Origin: a virus
IMG/VR virus record: IMGVR_UViG_3300046787_000206
Span: 30,963 to 94,962 of that record
Reading direction: 5' to 3' (one strand)
Length of the DNA: 64,000 nucleotides
How positions within the stretch are numbered: the first letter of the stretch is position 1; each line of letters begins with the position of its first letter. The notes beneath the pieces are model-generated. The model was not told where the DNA came from, did not search any database, and was given only the letters and a program-made list of their open reading frames with translations. Below, piece by piece: positions 1-7,296 of the stretch. Made by a program: the position numbers and the translations under genes.

Positions 1-708
1 GGTGGCGGTGGCGGTGGCGGTTCAGCCGCAGGTTCTGCGGGCGGCTCTGGCGGTGGCGGTACAGGTAACTATGGCTCTCCTACTGCAGGTGCAAGTAATA
101 CAGGCTCAGGCGGTGGAGGTTCCTATACTGTTAGTGGAGGTGCTGGAGGTTCTGGTATTGTCATTGTGCGCTATGAAAAAACAGCTGTGCAAGCGTCTAC
201 TAGTGCTTATGAGCTTATTGGAACTATTTCTCTAACCTCTGCACAAACGTCAGTAACTTTTTCTGGAATTCCTGGTAGCTATAAGCACCTGCAGGTAAGG
301 ATGCTAACTAGAAGTGATTTTGGTAGCACAAGCGACGCTCTGAATATACAAGTAAATGGAGATACAACTGCTTCATATAGCCGCCACTGGCTTGAAGGTA
401 ACGGCTCTAGTGTTGGCGGATTTGTTGACACCTCTGCCACTAAAGCCTGGCTGGGCCGAACTGTTGCGGATGGAAATACAGCAAATGTTTACACTCCCTG
501 GATTGTCGACATTTTGGACTACGCACAAACAAATAAAAATACCACGATACGCAGCTTTAGTGGCAATGTGGTAGGCACAATTAACTATGTGACATTTGCA
601 TCGGGGCTTTGGTATAAAACACCTGCGGTTACATCGTTGACATTCTTAAACAATACTGGTGGATATAAATCTGGTTCACGCTTTTCACTTTATGGGATAC
701 GAGGTTAG
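1..708 (+). CDS. Gly-rich tail/fibre protein, 5' truncated by the window
   Basis: Frame 1 is open from the first base, so the true start lies upstream. The first ~55 visible residues are a Gly/Ser-rich module ending in GGSGIVIVRY, the usual C-terminal signature of glycine-rich domains in phage tail and adhesin proteins. A ~165-residue module follows, from 'LIGTISLTSAQTSVTFSGIP' to 'GSRFSLYGIRG'. That second module is paralogous to the whole of the next protein and to the N-terminus of the one after it. Probable role: distal tail or host-recognition protein (inferred from composition and from neighbours). An internal ATG at 166 is in frame but is unlikely to be the start. Confidence 0.8.
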   Translation, partial: GGGGGGGSAAGSAGGSGGGGTGNYGSPTAGASNTGSGGGGSYTVSGGAGGSGIVIVRYEKTAVQASTSAYELIGTISLTSAQTSVTFSGIPGSYKHLQVRMLTRSDFGSTSDALNIQVNGDTTASYSRHWLEGNGSSVGGFVDTSATKAWLGRTVADGNTANVYTPWIVDILDYAQTNKNTTIRSFSGNVVGTINYVTFASGLWYKTPAVTSLTFLNNTGGYKSGSRFSLYGIRG

Positions 709-711
709 TCC

Positions 712-1209
712 ATGGCAGACGCATTAGTACAGTTGGCTACTATCACCCTTACATCTGCGCAGTCTTCGGTGGTGTTTTCTAACATACCTACAAATGGATT
801 TAAGGATTTACACCTTGTCTGTAAGCTGGGAGTATCTAGCGCCAACGGTGGTGGATTTATTTTTAATAATGACACTACTAGTGGAAACTACTCTTGGGTT
901 CAAATGCTTGGTAGTGGCTCGTCTACCTTATCTAACTCAGGTGCTCTAGCTAACAATAGTATGGCTATTTCACCAAACTACAACTTACCTACATCTTTAA
1001 GTTTAAATTTTACAATGGACATTATGGATTACTCTGCGACTGATAGACATAAGACTATGATTTGGCGAGCAGACGACGCAGCTCAAAATACCCTAGCGAT
1101 TGTTGGGCGCTGGGCAAGCACGAATGCCATTACTAAAATTGACTTGTCAGCTAACGTCACTACCTGGCTTGCTGGAAGCACCTTCTCTTTGTACGGAGTA
1201 GTAGCGTGA
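712..1209 (+). CDS. Stand-alone beta-sandwich fibre module
   Basis: 165 residues. The sequence is Ser/Thr/Asn-rich and beta-like, from 'ITLTSAQSSVVFSNIP' near the N-terminus to 'GSTFSLYGVVA' at the C-terminus. It matches the C-terminal half of the preceding protein and the first ~175 residues of the following one, so it is a single copy of a module used three times in a row. It starts 3 bp after the previous stop. Receptor-binding or structural tail role inferred; no enzymatic motif seen. Confidence 0.75.
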   Translation: MADALVQLATITLTSAQSSVVFSNIPTNGFKDLHLVCKLGVSSANGGGFIFNNDTTSGNYSWVQMLGSGSSTLSNSGALANNSMAISPNYNLPTSLSLNFTMDIMDYSATDRHKTMIWRADDAAQNTLAIVGRWASTNAITKIDLSANVTTWLAGSTFSLYGVVA

Positions 1210-2603
1210 GTTATACCTTAATTTCTACACAGACTGTCGGAGCTGGTGGAGCTGCAAGCATTGATTTTACAAGCATTCCTCAGACTTACACTGATTTGAT
1301 TGTTGTCTTTTCTCTACGAGGAACAGTGTCTGCGGGAGTTAGCAACGTAAAGCTTACATTTAATGGTTCAACAACAGGCTATTCTGGTAGAACACTTATG
1401 GGCTTTGGCTCTGGAGCAGGTTACTCTGAAACAAACGTTGACCAGTATTCAACTCCGTGGCCTTTTATCAATCTTTATGCCAATGTCGGCAGCACATCTA
1501 CAGCCAGCACCTTTTCAAATGGTTCACTATTAGTGCCTAATTATACGGGAAGCGCTAATAAGTCTGTAAGCATCGATTGGGTAAATGAGACTAATGCGAC
1601 TGCAGCTTGGTCTGGTATTAACGCAGGGCTCTGGTCTAACACCTCAGCAATTACCTCACTCAGTCTCGGTGCCTACTCTGGAAACTTTGTGCAATACTCA
1701 ACCGCATCACTTTACGGTATAAACCGTATTCCTACAGCTACTCTAGGAACTACTCCTACAGTTGACTACCTGGTAGTCGCTGGTGGAGGTACTGGCGGAG
1801 GCTATGTAGGTGGTGGCGGTGGAGCTGGCGGTCTTCTAACTGGTTCGGCTTTTTCCGTTGCTTCAGGCTCACCTATTACCATCACCGTAGGTGCGGGTGG
1901 TGCAGGTGGCGCTGGCTCGGTCAGCAATGGTAGCAGCTCTACCTTCAGCTCAGTAACTGCCGTTGGTGGTGGACGTGGTGGTCAGGGTGGTGGCGGTGGC
2001 CAAGGTCCCGCAACCTCTGGTGGTTCAGGCGGTGGTGGTGGTTCGTCTACAGCTTCACCATCGACGCTGGTTGGTGGTGCTGGAACTTCTGGTCAAGGAT
2101 TTGCTGGCGGTAATTCTGGAGGCATGGGTGGCTCGTATCCATCTGGTGGTGGTGGTGGAGCTGCTGCAGTAGGAGTATCTCCAGCATCGACTAGTACAGG
2201 CGGTGGAAACGGTGGGGCGGGTGCAGTTAGCACTCTTACTGGTACTACTATGTACTACGCAGGTGGTGGCGGTGGAGCTAACTCTAACGCTAGCGTTTAC
2301 TTGCCTGGAACTGGTGGTCTTGGTGGTGGAGGAAATGGTGCACTGCATAGCAACGCCGATGGTTCGGTGGTTACTCCTGCTACAGCTGGACTAGCAAACA
2401 CTGGCGGTGGCGGCGGTGGCGGAGGCTCTGCGGTCGGTAGTGGTAGCTCAAATACTTCTCTAAGTGGTGGTTCTGGTGTGGTTATTATCCGCTACCCAGA
2501 TACTTACAACCCACCTTCAGCTACTACAGGTTCCCCATCTGTCAAGTACATCAATGGTTACAGGGTGTATACCTGGACCGCATCTGGTTCAATTACTTTC
2601 TAG
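1206..2603 (+). CDS. Two-module fibre protein: beta-sandwich plus Gly-rich domain
   Basis: 465 residues; GTG start overlapping the previous stop. Residues ~1-175 repeat the module ending in 'ASLYGI'. From ~190 ('TVDYLVVAGGG') to ~435 ('GGSGVVIIRYPD') there is a long Gly-rich domain with the classic opening and closing motifs of that family, then a short C-terminal cap. The module order is reversed relative to the gene at position 1 (Gly-rich first there, last here), indicating shuffling. Poly-Gly II type sheets are typical of such domains in phage adhesins (known for the family); adhesin role here is inferred. Confidence 0.8.
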   Translation: MSYTLISTQTVGAGGAASIDFTSIPQTYTDLIVVFSLRGTVSAGVSNVKLTFNGSTTGYSGRTLMGFGSGAGYSETNVDQYSTPWPFINLYANVGSTSTASTFSNGSLLVPNYTGSANKSVSIDWVNETNATAAWSGINAGLWSNTSAITSLSLGAYSGNFVQYSTASLYGINRIPTATLGTTPTVDYLVVAGGGTGGGYVGGGGGAGGLLTGSAFSVASGSPITITVGAGGAGGAGSVSNGSSSTFSSVTAVGGGRGGQGGGGGQGPATSGGSGGGGGSSTASPSTLVGGAGTSGQGFAGGNSGGMGGSYPSGGGGGAAAVGVSPASTSTGGGNGGAGAVSTLTGTTMYYAGGGGGANSNASVYLPGTGGLGGGGNGALHSNADGSVVTPATAGLANTGGGGGGGGSAVGSGSSNTSLSGGSGVVIIRYPDTYNPPSATTGSPSVKYINGYRVYTWTASGSITF

Positions 2604-2613
2604 GAGATAAATA

Positions 2614-2847
2614 ATGACTGAAATTCTAACTAAGGCCGTATGGAATGGCGACACTGGCGAGACTGAGATTGTCCCGCTTAGTGCAGAAGAGCTAGCTCAG
2701 CGTGAGCTGGACATCGCTGCTGCAGCTACTGCAGAAGAAGAGCGTTTAGCGGCTATTGCTGCTGAAGAGCTCGCTAAGGCTGATGCTATTGCTGAGCTAA
2801 AGGCTCTAGGCCTAAGCGACGCTGCTATCGCAGCCCTTACTAAATAG
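2614..2847 (+). CDS. Small acidic Ala/Glu-rich protein
   Basis: 77 residues; good ribosome-binding site (AGGAG) just upstream. The centre (~residues 20-65) is an Ala/Glu-rich stretch predicted to be helical, ending 'LGLSDAAIAALTK'. Last gene before a terminator-like hairpin, so it probably closes the fibre transcription unit. No family recognised; a fibre-associated structural or chaperone role is only a guess from position. Confidence 0.7.
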   Translation: MTEILTKAVWNGDTGETEIVPLSAEELAQRELDIAAAATAEEERLAAIAAEELAKADAIAELKALGLSDAAIAALTK

Positions 2848-2893
2848 GCTTACCTGGCTGCAGGTAGGAACACAAAACCCCGACAAGGTTAAG

Positions 2894-2925
2894 GTAATGG
2901 CCCCGTTTAATTATGGGGCCATTAC
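2894..2925 (+). terminator. Hairpin terminator after fibre genes
   Basis: Perfect 11-bp inverted repeat GTAATGGCCCC / GGGGCCATTAC with a 10-nt loop. Only a weak T-rich tail follows. It sits between the small Ala/Glu-rich gene and the next gene. Confidence 0.55.
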
Positions 2926-2984
2926 TCATTTAGCCCGCAATCTACCCTGCGATAAGGGAAAATAGAACTCTACGGAGGTTTCTC

Positions 2985-4316
2985 TTGCCAGGTTCAGTAA
3001 AAATTAGTGGTGCTCAGCGCACTGTCGCTGCCCCTTACGTAAAAGTAAATGGTACTTGGCGTACTGCAAGCATTGCTTACACTAAGGTAGCTGGAACTTG
3101 GCGTCAGTGGTATGCCGCTAGCATTACTGATGACTTTAACCGTGCAGATGCAGCTTCCCTTGGGACCGTAAGTAACGGAGTTACCTCCTGGACAAATACT
3201 AGAGGCACATGGGCAATCGTATCCAATGCTGCTGTTGGTTCTGGAACTACTCCGCTAGCCTCTGTAACTAACCCGCTGCAGTCTTCTAACTACGAGCTAA
3301 AGCTAGACCTACCGTCTGGCTCAGGCTCAGGCCTTGCCTTCTGGGTGACAGACGCAGACAACTGGTACGGCGTAGTAAGCGGAGCTACAAGCACAACTAC
3401 TTACTCTTGCCCTAATGGCGGAACACTATCAGGCACTACCTGTAGTGGTACCAGTACCTATGCGGCTAGCTCTTCTACTACCACTGTCTCAGACCCTATG
3501 TACTACAGCTGTCCATCAGGCGGCTCACTAAGCGGCACTACTTGTTACACCACCAGTACTTATGGCGCTCAGATTAACTGTTCTGGCCCGTACTACTACA
3601 ACCCTGGCGGCTCTAGTACCTACAACGCAGGCCCAGCAACCTACAGCGGCGATACCTTTGCTAAGTCTAGCGGCGGCAATTGCGCTAACTGCAGTTCAGG
3701 CCAAAACTGTTACAGCGGAGGCTGCTACAACCGTGGGTACTACTGGTGTCCTGGTGGCGGTGTCGCTATTAACATGGACTGCTACATAACTACCACCACT
3801 CCTGCAGGGTGCAGTTCTGGTAGCCAAGGCACCCCTTGTGGTAGCGGTTGCTACAGCTACAGCTACAGCTGCCCATCTGGCGGAACTCTAAGCGGCAGCA
3901 CCTGTACTGCTAACGGCTCGTACTCAGCACAGGCTAATTATCCAACTCACCAAGAGACCACTTACTCTTGCAACTCTGGGGACACTCTTAACGGGACTAC
4001 CTGTACTCACCCATTCTCGTACTCAGCCACTGGCACCACCGTTTACGATTACTTCTACAAGGTAGTTCGCATGGCTGCTGGAACCCTGTCTACTTTGGTT
4101 CAGTACACAACTCCATCAAGAGTTGCTAGTCTTAAAGTATCCACCTCTAATAGCTCTATTACAGCAGTTGCCTACACGGGAGCAGCTCAGACAGGTACTG
4201 TTATAACAAATAGTTATACAGCTACGTCTCCTGCTCTTACAGCGGTTGCTGGAATTGTTGGAGTAGGAGCTGGGTACCAATCAAGCAACACCGTGGATAA
4301 CTTCAACCTTAAGTAG
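2985..4316 (+). CDS. Tail protein with Cys-rich repeats inserted in a lectin-like fold
   Basis: 443 residues; TTG start preceded by GGAGG with 6-nt spacing. Residues ~15-45 hold two 'KVNGTWR'-type repeats common in phage tail proteins. Residues ~48-131 ('DDFNRADAASLG...WYGVV') and ~354-443 ('YDYFYKVVR...VDNFNLK') look like two halves of one LamG-like beta-sandwich. Between them, residues ~140-345 carry all 18 cysteines, including five C-x10-C units such as 'CPSGGTLSGSTC'. The even Cys count suggests disulfide loops. Probably a receptor-binding or accessory tail protein. Lectin fold is inferred from sequence pattern only. Confidence 0.75.
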   Translation: MPGSVKISGAQRTVAAPYVKVNGTWRTASIAYTKVAGTWRQWYAASITDDFNRADAASLGTVSNGVTSWTNTRGTWAIVSNAAVGSGTTPLASVTNPLQSSNYELKLDLPSGSGSGLAFWVTDADNWYGVVSGATSTTTYSCPNGGTLSGTTCSGTSTYAASSSTTTVSDPMYYSCPSGGSLSGTTCYTTSTYGAQINCSGPYYYNPGGSSTYNAGPATYSGDTFAKSSGGNCANCSSGQNCYSGGCYNRGYYWCPGGGVAINMDCYITTTTPAGCSSGSQGTPCGSGCYSYSYSCPSGGTLSGSTCTANGSYSAQANYPTHQETTYSCNSGDTLNGTTCTHPFSYSATGTTVYDYFYKVVRMAAGTLSTLVQYTTPSRVASLKVSTSNSSITAVAYTGAAQTGTVITNSYTATSPALTAVAGIVGVGAGYQSSNTVDNFNLK

Positions 4317-4322
4317 GACTAC

Positions 4323-4481
4323 ATGGAACCTGTAAAAATCGAAGACCCAAAAGAACGATACGAAATCTGCAAGTCTTGCCCTGAATTCTTTAAGCCAACC
4401 AGACAGTGCCGTGAGTGCATGTGCTTCATGTCGGTAAAGACTAAAGTACACGAGGCTACTTGCCCACTAGGAAAATGGTAA
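4323..4481 (+). CDS. 52-residue multi-Cys zinc-binding protein
   Basis: ATG start 6 bp after the previous stop. Seven Cys in 'ICKSCPEF', 'QCRECMCFM' and 'CPLGKW'. The pattern C-x2-C ... C-x2-C-x-C ... CPLGKW is that of a small zinc-binding family found beside neck/tail genes in many T4-like and other myophages (DUF6171-like; assignment from memory of the pattern). The function of the family is unknown. Confidence 0.7.
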   Translation: MEPVKIEDPKERYEICKSCPEFFKPTRQCRECMCFMSVKTKVHEATCPLGKW

Positions 4482-4486
4482 CCAAT

Positions 4487-4786
4487 ATGGACTACACACT
4501 AATCCGCACTGCACACGGCCCAGCTGTTCTAGGAGATGGAGAGGTTCTCTTCCTCAACCAGTTCCAGCAGCTAGTTGACTATATTGATGCTGACCCTAAC
4601 TTCCTGGAGAATGCCAAGAAGTTTGTTTCAGATGAGATTCGTCAGCTAGGTAACGACATCGCTGATAGTTTCTACAAGCCAGTGCTTGGAGGAGACCTTA
4701 CTCAGCTATTGCACATGTATTTGAACTCGGTACAGCTTATCGCTCAGCTAGAGCACAACTTTATCCCGAGTCTGCAGCACCGCTAG
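4487..4786 (+). CDS. Small conserved protein of the neck region
   Basis: 99 residues from the ATG at 4487 ('MDYTLIRTAHGPAVLGDGEV'). An in-frame ATG at 4475 would overlap the previous gene by 7 bp, and neither start has a well-spaced ribosome site. Mostly helical with a hydrophobic N-terminal strand; Gln/Leu-rich C-terminus. No family recognised. It lies directly before a connector candidate, so a structural or assembly role is plausible. Confidence 0.65.
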   Translation: MDYTLIRTAHGPAVLGDGEVLFLNQFQQLVDYIDADPNFLENAKKFVSDEIRQLGNDIADSFYKPVLGGDLTQLLHMYLNSVQLIAQLEHNFIPSLQHR

Positions 4787-4798
4787 AAAGGTTCCCAC

Positions 4799-5374
4799 AT
4801 GCGTGGAGGTAACGAAGGAAGCGATAGAAGTAGTCGCTTCGGCATGGACTACGAAGCTAAGTCTATCTACGAAGGTATGGCCGAAGAGCTTGGTGGTACC
4901 GTAGGCGTAGATGTTGACTGGTTCCGTTGGCAAGAATACTGGCTAGACGATAATTATGTTGATGTCGTAGATGACATCTATGATGTATCTAGCTCAGAGC
5001 CTGGCAAGGGCCGCCGATGGATGCTTCCATTTAAGATGCCTGCAATCATGGCGCAGTTTATTCGTGGTAGTAACATCATGAACGAACGTGGTTTCTACGT
5101 AGCTGACACCCTGCGCCTAGTACTAAACGTAGGCGACGTACAGCGCCTAGTTCCTGGTTTGATTACCGATTCAAACACGCACATTAAAGATAGAATAATC
5201 TACCGTGGTGAAGTCTTTACTCCTACACGAGTTCTACCTCGTGGAGCTTTTGGTTACAAGTTTGCTGTCGTAACTATCGACTGCAACCAGGTAAACCCTG
5301 AGGAACTAGTGAACGACCCACAATTCACTAAGTACGCATCGTTCCCTAAGACAGAGCGCAGAAATGCCGTTTAA
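4799..5374 (+). CDS. Putative head-tail connector / neck protein
   Basis: 191 residues; AAGG ribosome site upstream. The middle 'DDIYDVSSSEPGKGRRWMLPFKMP' followed by 'FYVADTLRLVLNVGDVQRL' resembles connector proteins that give their DNA-sequence context as '.DvYd..s.GrrW..P' in actinophages (family resemblance from memory). Position before the tail completion genes fits a neck protein. No catalytic motif. Moderate to low certainty on function, high certainty that it is a gene. Confidence 0.6.
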   Translation: MRGGNEGSDRSSRFGMDYEAKSIYEGMAEELGGTVGVDVDWFRWQEYWLDDNYVDVVDDIYDVSSSEPGKGRRWMLPFKMPAIMAQFIRGSNIMNERGFYVADTLRLVLNVGDVQRLVPGLITDSNTHIKDRIIYRGEVFTPTRVLPRGAFGYKFAVVTIDCNQVNPEELVNDPQFTKYASFPKTERRNAV

Positions 5375-5489
5375 GTCCCTAGCTCAGATGCGTCTGATGT
5401 ACTCTAAAAATCCTAAGATGGCCAAAGAGTGGGCATCTAAGACCCCCAATATTAAATCTCTACCAGAAAAGGCAAGTAAGAATGGCTGA
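5364..5489 (+). CDS. 41-residue basic protein of the 'FKSLAQMRLMYSKNP' family
   Basis: Starts inside the end of the previous gene and overlaps the next by 8 bp. The sequence 'MPFKSLAQMRLMYSKNPKMA' followed by 'EWASKTPNIKSLPEK' matches a small phage motif (FKSxAQxxxMYxxxPxxAxxW...TP..K.LP) that also occurs at the C-terminus of larger virion-associated proteins. The function of the family is unknown to me. First member of a run of overlapping basic microproteins. Confidence 0.7.
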   Translation: MPFKSLAQMRLMYSKNPKMAKEWASKTPNIKSLPEKASKNG

Positions 5490-5784
5490 AAAGAAAAAGG
5501 AAACCTCTAAGAAGGACCCTCGTCTAGCCCGTGCTGGAGTTACTGGATACAACAAGCCTAAGCGTACGCCTGGGGCCGCAAAGTCACACGTAGTTGTGGC
5601 TAAGGAAGGTGACCAGATTAAGACTATCCGCTTTGGTCAGCAGGGCGTATCAGGCTCTCCTGAGAAGAAGGGCGAGTCTGAGGCATATCGCAAGCGCCGT
5701 GAATCATTCAAGGCTCGTCACGCCAAGAACATCGCTAAGGGAAAGATGTCAGCTGCTTACTGGGCTGACAAGGTTAAGTGGTAA
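5482..5784 (+). CDS. Lys-rich small phage protein ('KMSAAYWADKVKW' family)
   Basis: 100 residues, strongly basic. The N-terminus is a disordered Lys-rich tail. The core runs 'SHVVVAKEGDQIKTIRFGQQ' to 'RHAKNIAKGKMSAAYWADKV', a conserved small protein seen in many environmental podo- and myophages. No known biochemical role. Overlaps both neighbours by a few bases. Confidence 0.75.
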   Translation: MAEKKKETSKKDPRLARAGVTGYNKPKRTPGAAKSHVVVAKEGDQIKTIRFGQQGVSGSPEKKGESEAYRKRRESFKARHAKNIAKGKMSAAYWADKVKW

Positions 5785-5978
5785 TGGCTGAGAAGAAAAA
5801 GGCTACTAAGTCTAAGGTCAACGAGGCAGGCAACTACACTAAGCCTGGTCTTCGTAAGACTATTTTTAACCAAATCAAAGCTGGCTCTAAAGGTGGCGAC
5901 CCAGGTGAATGGTCTGCCCGTAAGGCCCAGCTTCTCGCTGCTGAGTATAAGAAGCGTGGCGGAGGATACAAGGACTAA
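5778..5978 (+). CDS. Lys-rich small phage protein with SARKAQ core
   Basis: ATG at 5778; an in-frame ATG at 5784 overlapping the previous stop (TAATG) is the likelier start, giving 64 residues. The core 'GLRKTIFNQIKAGSKGGDPG' followed by 'EWSARKAQLLAAEYKKRGGG' is a widespread small-phage-protein motif, strongly basic. Role unknown; nucleic-acid binding inferred from charge only. Confidence 0.75.
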   Translation: MVMAEKKKATKSKVNEAGNYTKPGLRKTIFNQIKAGSKGGDPGEWSARKAQLLAAEYKKRGGGYKD

Positions 5979-6223
5979 TGGCTAAAGCAAAGTCCCAACA
6001 GTCTTTAGATAAGTGGACAGACGAGAAGTGGAAGACCTCCGACGGTAAGCCGTCTAATGGTAAGAAGCGGTATCTTCCTGAAAAGGCCTGGGAGAACTTG
6101 AGCCCTGCTGAGAAGAAGGCTACGAATGCCGCTAAAGCTAAGGGCAATAAGAAGGGTGAGCAGTTTGTAGCTCAACCTAAGAAGATTGCCAAGAAGACTG
6201 CCGCCTATAGAAAGGCAAAGTAA
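5978..6223 (+). CDS. Lys-rich DUF5872-like small protein
   Basis: 81 residues, TAATG overlap with the previous gene. The motifs 'KWKTSDGKPSNGKKRYLPEK', 'LSPAEKKATNAAK' and 'KKIAKKTAAYRKAK' fit the DUF5872 pattern (W-x-T-x-SGKPS...RYLP...LSP.E..A) as I remember it. Very basic. Function of the family unknown. Confidence 0.7.
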   Translation: MAKAKSQQSLDKWTDEKWKTSDGKPSNGKKRYLPEKAWENLSPAEKKATNAAKAKGNKKGEQFVAQPKKIAKKTAAYRKAK

Positions 6224-6516
6224 TGACAGTACCTGTAGGAACCCGCAAGAAGTTCGGGCCATACAAAGGCTCCGCTCAGAATGGTGGGCGTGAAATCTAC
6301 GTCTGGAAGACCAAGACCAAAGATGGCTGGAAGACCGAGTCAAGCAACAAGGCTCGTGTAGACCACGAAGAAAATACTGGCCGTAAGCTGCCTAAGAATG
6401 TTGATGTTGACCACAAGGACAACAACAAGAAGAACGACTCTAAGGGTAACCTTAGAGCCATGTCACACGGCAAGAATGTTGCTAAGGAAAACAAGCGTAG
6501 AGCAGGTAAAAAGTAA
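6223..6516 (+). CDS. Small HNH-like protein
   Basis: 97 residues. 'VDVDHKDNNKKNDSKGNLR' followed by 'MSHGKNVAKENK' resembles the His-Asn part of an HNH nuclease (DH..NN...N...L...). The first conserved His region is weak, so nuclease activity is uncertain. Overlaps both neighbours by TAATG. Confidence 0.65.
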   Translation: MTVPVGTRKKFGPYKGSAQNGGREIYVWKTKTKDGWKTESSNKARVDHEENTGRKLPKNVDVDHKDNNKKNDSKGNLRAMSHGKNVAKENKRRAGKK

Positions 6517-6647
6517 TGGCTGAGAAGAAGAAACCAACAGTACCTAAGCTGCCTGAGCTACCTAAGCTCAAGAATCCAGCTATGGCCCGTGACCAAAGAC
6601 TGTCTGTCCGTAAAGCTAACTCTCAAGGAAAGAAGAAAAGCAAATGA
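6516..6647 (+). CDS. 43-residue Lys/Pro-rich microprotein
   Basis: TAATG overlap with the previous stop; its own stop overlaps the next start as ATGA. Sequence begins 'MAEKKKPTVPKLPELPKLKN' with a 'PKLPELPKL' repeat. No family recognised. The tight overlaps at both ends support it being translated. Confidence 0.6.
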   Translation: MAEKKKPTVPKLPELPKLKNPAMARDQRLSVRKANSQGKKKSK

Positions 6648-6688
6648 ACGAATGTAAGTGCGAAAACTGTAAGTGCGGTAAGAACTAA
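6644..6688 (+). CDS. 14-residue Cys-rich microORF (MNECKCENCKCGKN)
   Basis: ATG overlaps the previous stop (ATGA) and the TAA overlaps the next start (TAATG), so it bridges two genes without a gap. Four Cys in C-x-C-x2-C-x-C, a metallothionein-like metal-binding pattern. The next protein ends in a related motif 'CSCGKCASCKGKK'. It could be a real metal-binding peptide or a translational-coupling element. Confidence 0.45.
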   Translation: MNECKCENCKCGKN

Positions 6689-7002
6689 TGGCGGGTAAGC
6701 CCGCCTTCCTCAAGGGCAAGTACACTGAGGAAAAGGACAAGAAGAAGGATGCCCAGATGACCAAGGGCCTAACCCCAGCTGAGAAGCGTAAGTTTGAGGC
6801 TGAGGACAAGAAGCACGGCGACAAGAAGAAGCCTAAGACCATGGCTGAAGACAAGAAGATTGACGCCAAGATTATCAAGGGCATCAAGAAGCACTCAGCT
6901 CACGAGAAGGCTGAAGGCAAGGCTGGCGAGAAGCGTGAGAAGGCTGCGTGTTCATGCGGCAAGTGCGCATCATGTAAGGGCAAGAAAGCAGGAAAGAAGT
7001 AA
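6688..7002 (+). CDS. Lys-rich protein with C-terminal Cys cluster
   Basis: 104 residues; about a third Lys. Mostly helical and disordered repeats of 'DKKKDAQ' / 'EDKKHGDKKK' / 'AEDKKID' type, then 'CSCGKCASCKGKKAGKK', a C-x-C-x2-C-x2-C metal-binding-like tail. No family recognised. Strong positive charge suggests nucleic-acid binding (inference). Confidence 0.7.
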   Translation: MAGKPAFLKGKYTEEKDKKKDAQMTKGLTPAEKRKFEAEDKKHGDKKKPKTMAEDKKIDAKIIKGIKKHSAHEKAEGKAGEKREKAACSCGKCASCKGKKAGKK

Positions 7003-7172
7003 TGGGTACTCCAATTTATGACAAGATGGTAGCCGAGCGTTCAGCTAAGAAAGCTGCGGCTTCGAAGCCTGCTCCTAAGGCAAAGCCTGTTACTAAGAAA
7101 GCCGCTGCTGCTGCGAAGCCTGCCCCTAAGGCAAAGCCTTTAAAGGCAAAGAAGTCTCCAGGTAGTTATTAA
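7002..7172 (+). CDS. 56-residue histone-H1-like Lys/Ala/Pro protein
   Basis: TAATG overlap with the previous gene. After 'MGTPIYDKMVAERSAKKAAA' the rest is near-repeats of 'SKPAPKAKPVTKKAAA' and 'AKPAPKAKPLKAKK', the composition of histone H1 tails and of bacterial AlgP/Hc1-like nucleoid proteins. DNA compaction is possible (inference). Last gene before a strong terminator. Confidence 0.7.
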   Translation: MGTPIYDKMVAERSAKKAAASKPAPKAKPVTKKAAAAAKPAPKAKPLKAKKSPGSY

Positions 7173-7174
7173 CT

Positions 7175-7187
7175 CAACACAAACAAA
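7175..7187 (+). repeat. CAACACAAACAAA element, + copy
   Basis: Same 13-mer as found repeatedly in the leftward region. This copy is in the direction of transcription, just after a stop codon and 5 bp before a terminator. Confidence 0.5.
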
Positions 7188-7191
7188 GTTT

Positions 7192-7217
7192 AGCCCTGCT
7201 TTTTGCAGGGCTTTTCT
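7192..7217 (+). terminator. Rho-independent terminator
   Basis: AGCCCTGC / GCAGGGCT 8-bp stem, TTTTT loop, then TTTCTTT. Ends the basic-microprotein operon. Confidence 0.85.
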
Positions 7218-7296
7218 TTATCCTTAGAGGTGTAGTAACCGTGCGGAAACTACCTAGCTTTTGCTAGACCCTGCGCCTGTAAAAAGGATTTTGCTG

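Noticed and set aside
1963-2394. Long open frames on both strands opposite or across the Gly-rich fibre domain
   Set aside because: They are by-products of GGT/GGC-rich codons in the Gly-rich domain, lack ribosome sites and have no sensible composition.
1780-2460. GGTGGTGGT-type repeats looking like a simple-sequence or CRISPR-like array
   Set aside because: They code for the Gly-rich protein domain; no constant repeat-spacer structure exists. No CRISPR array seen anywhere in the window.
7261-7296. TTG start for the first tail-operon gene
   Set aside because: No ribosome site, whereas the ATG at 7297 has AAGGA at good spacing.
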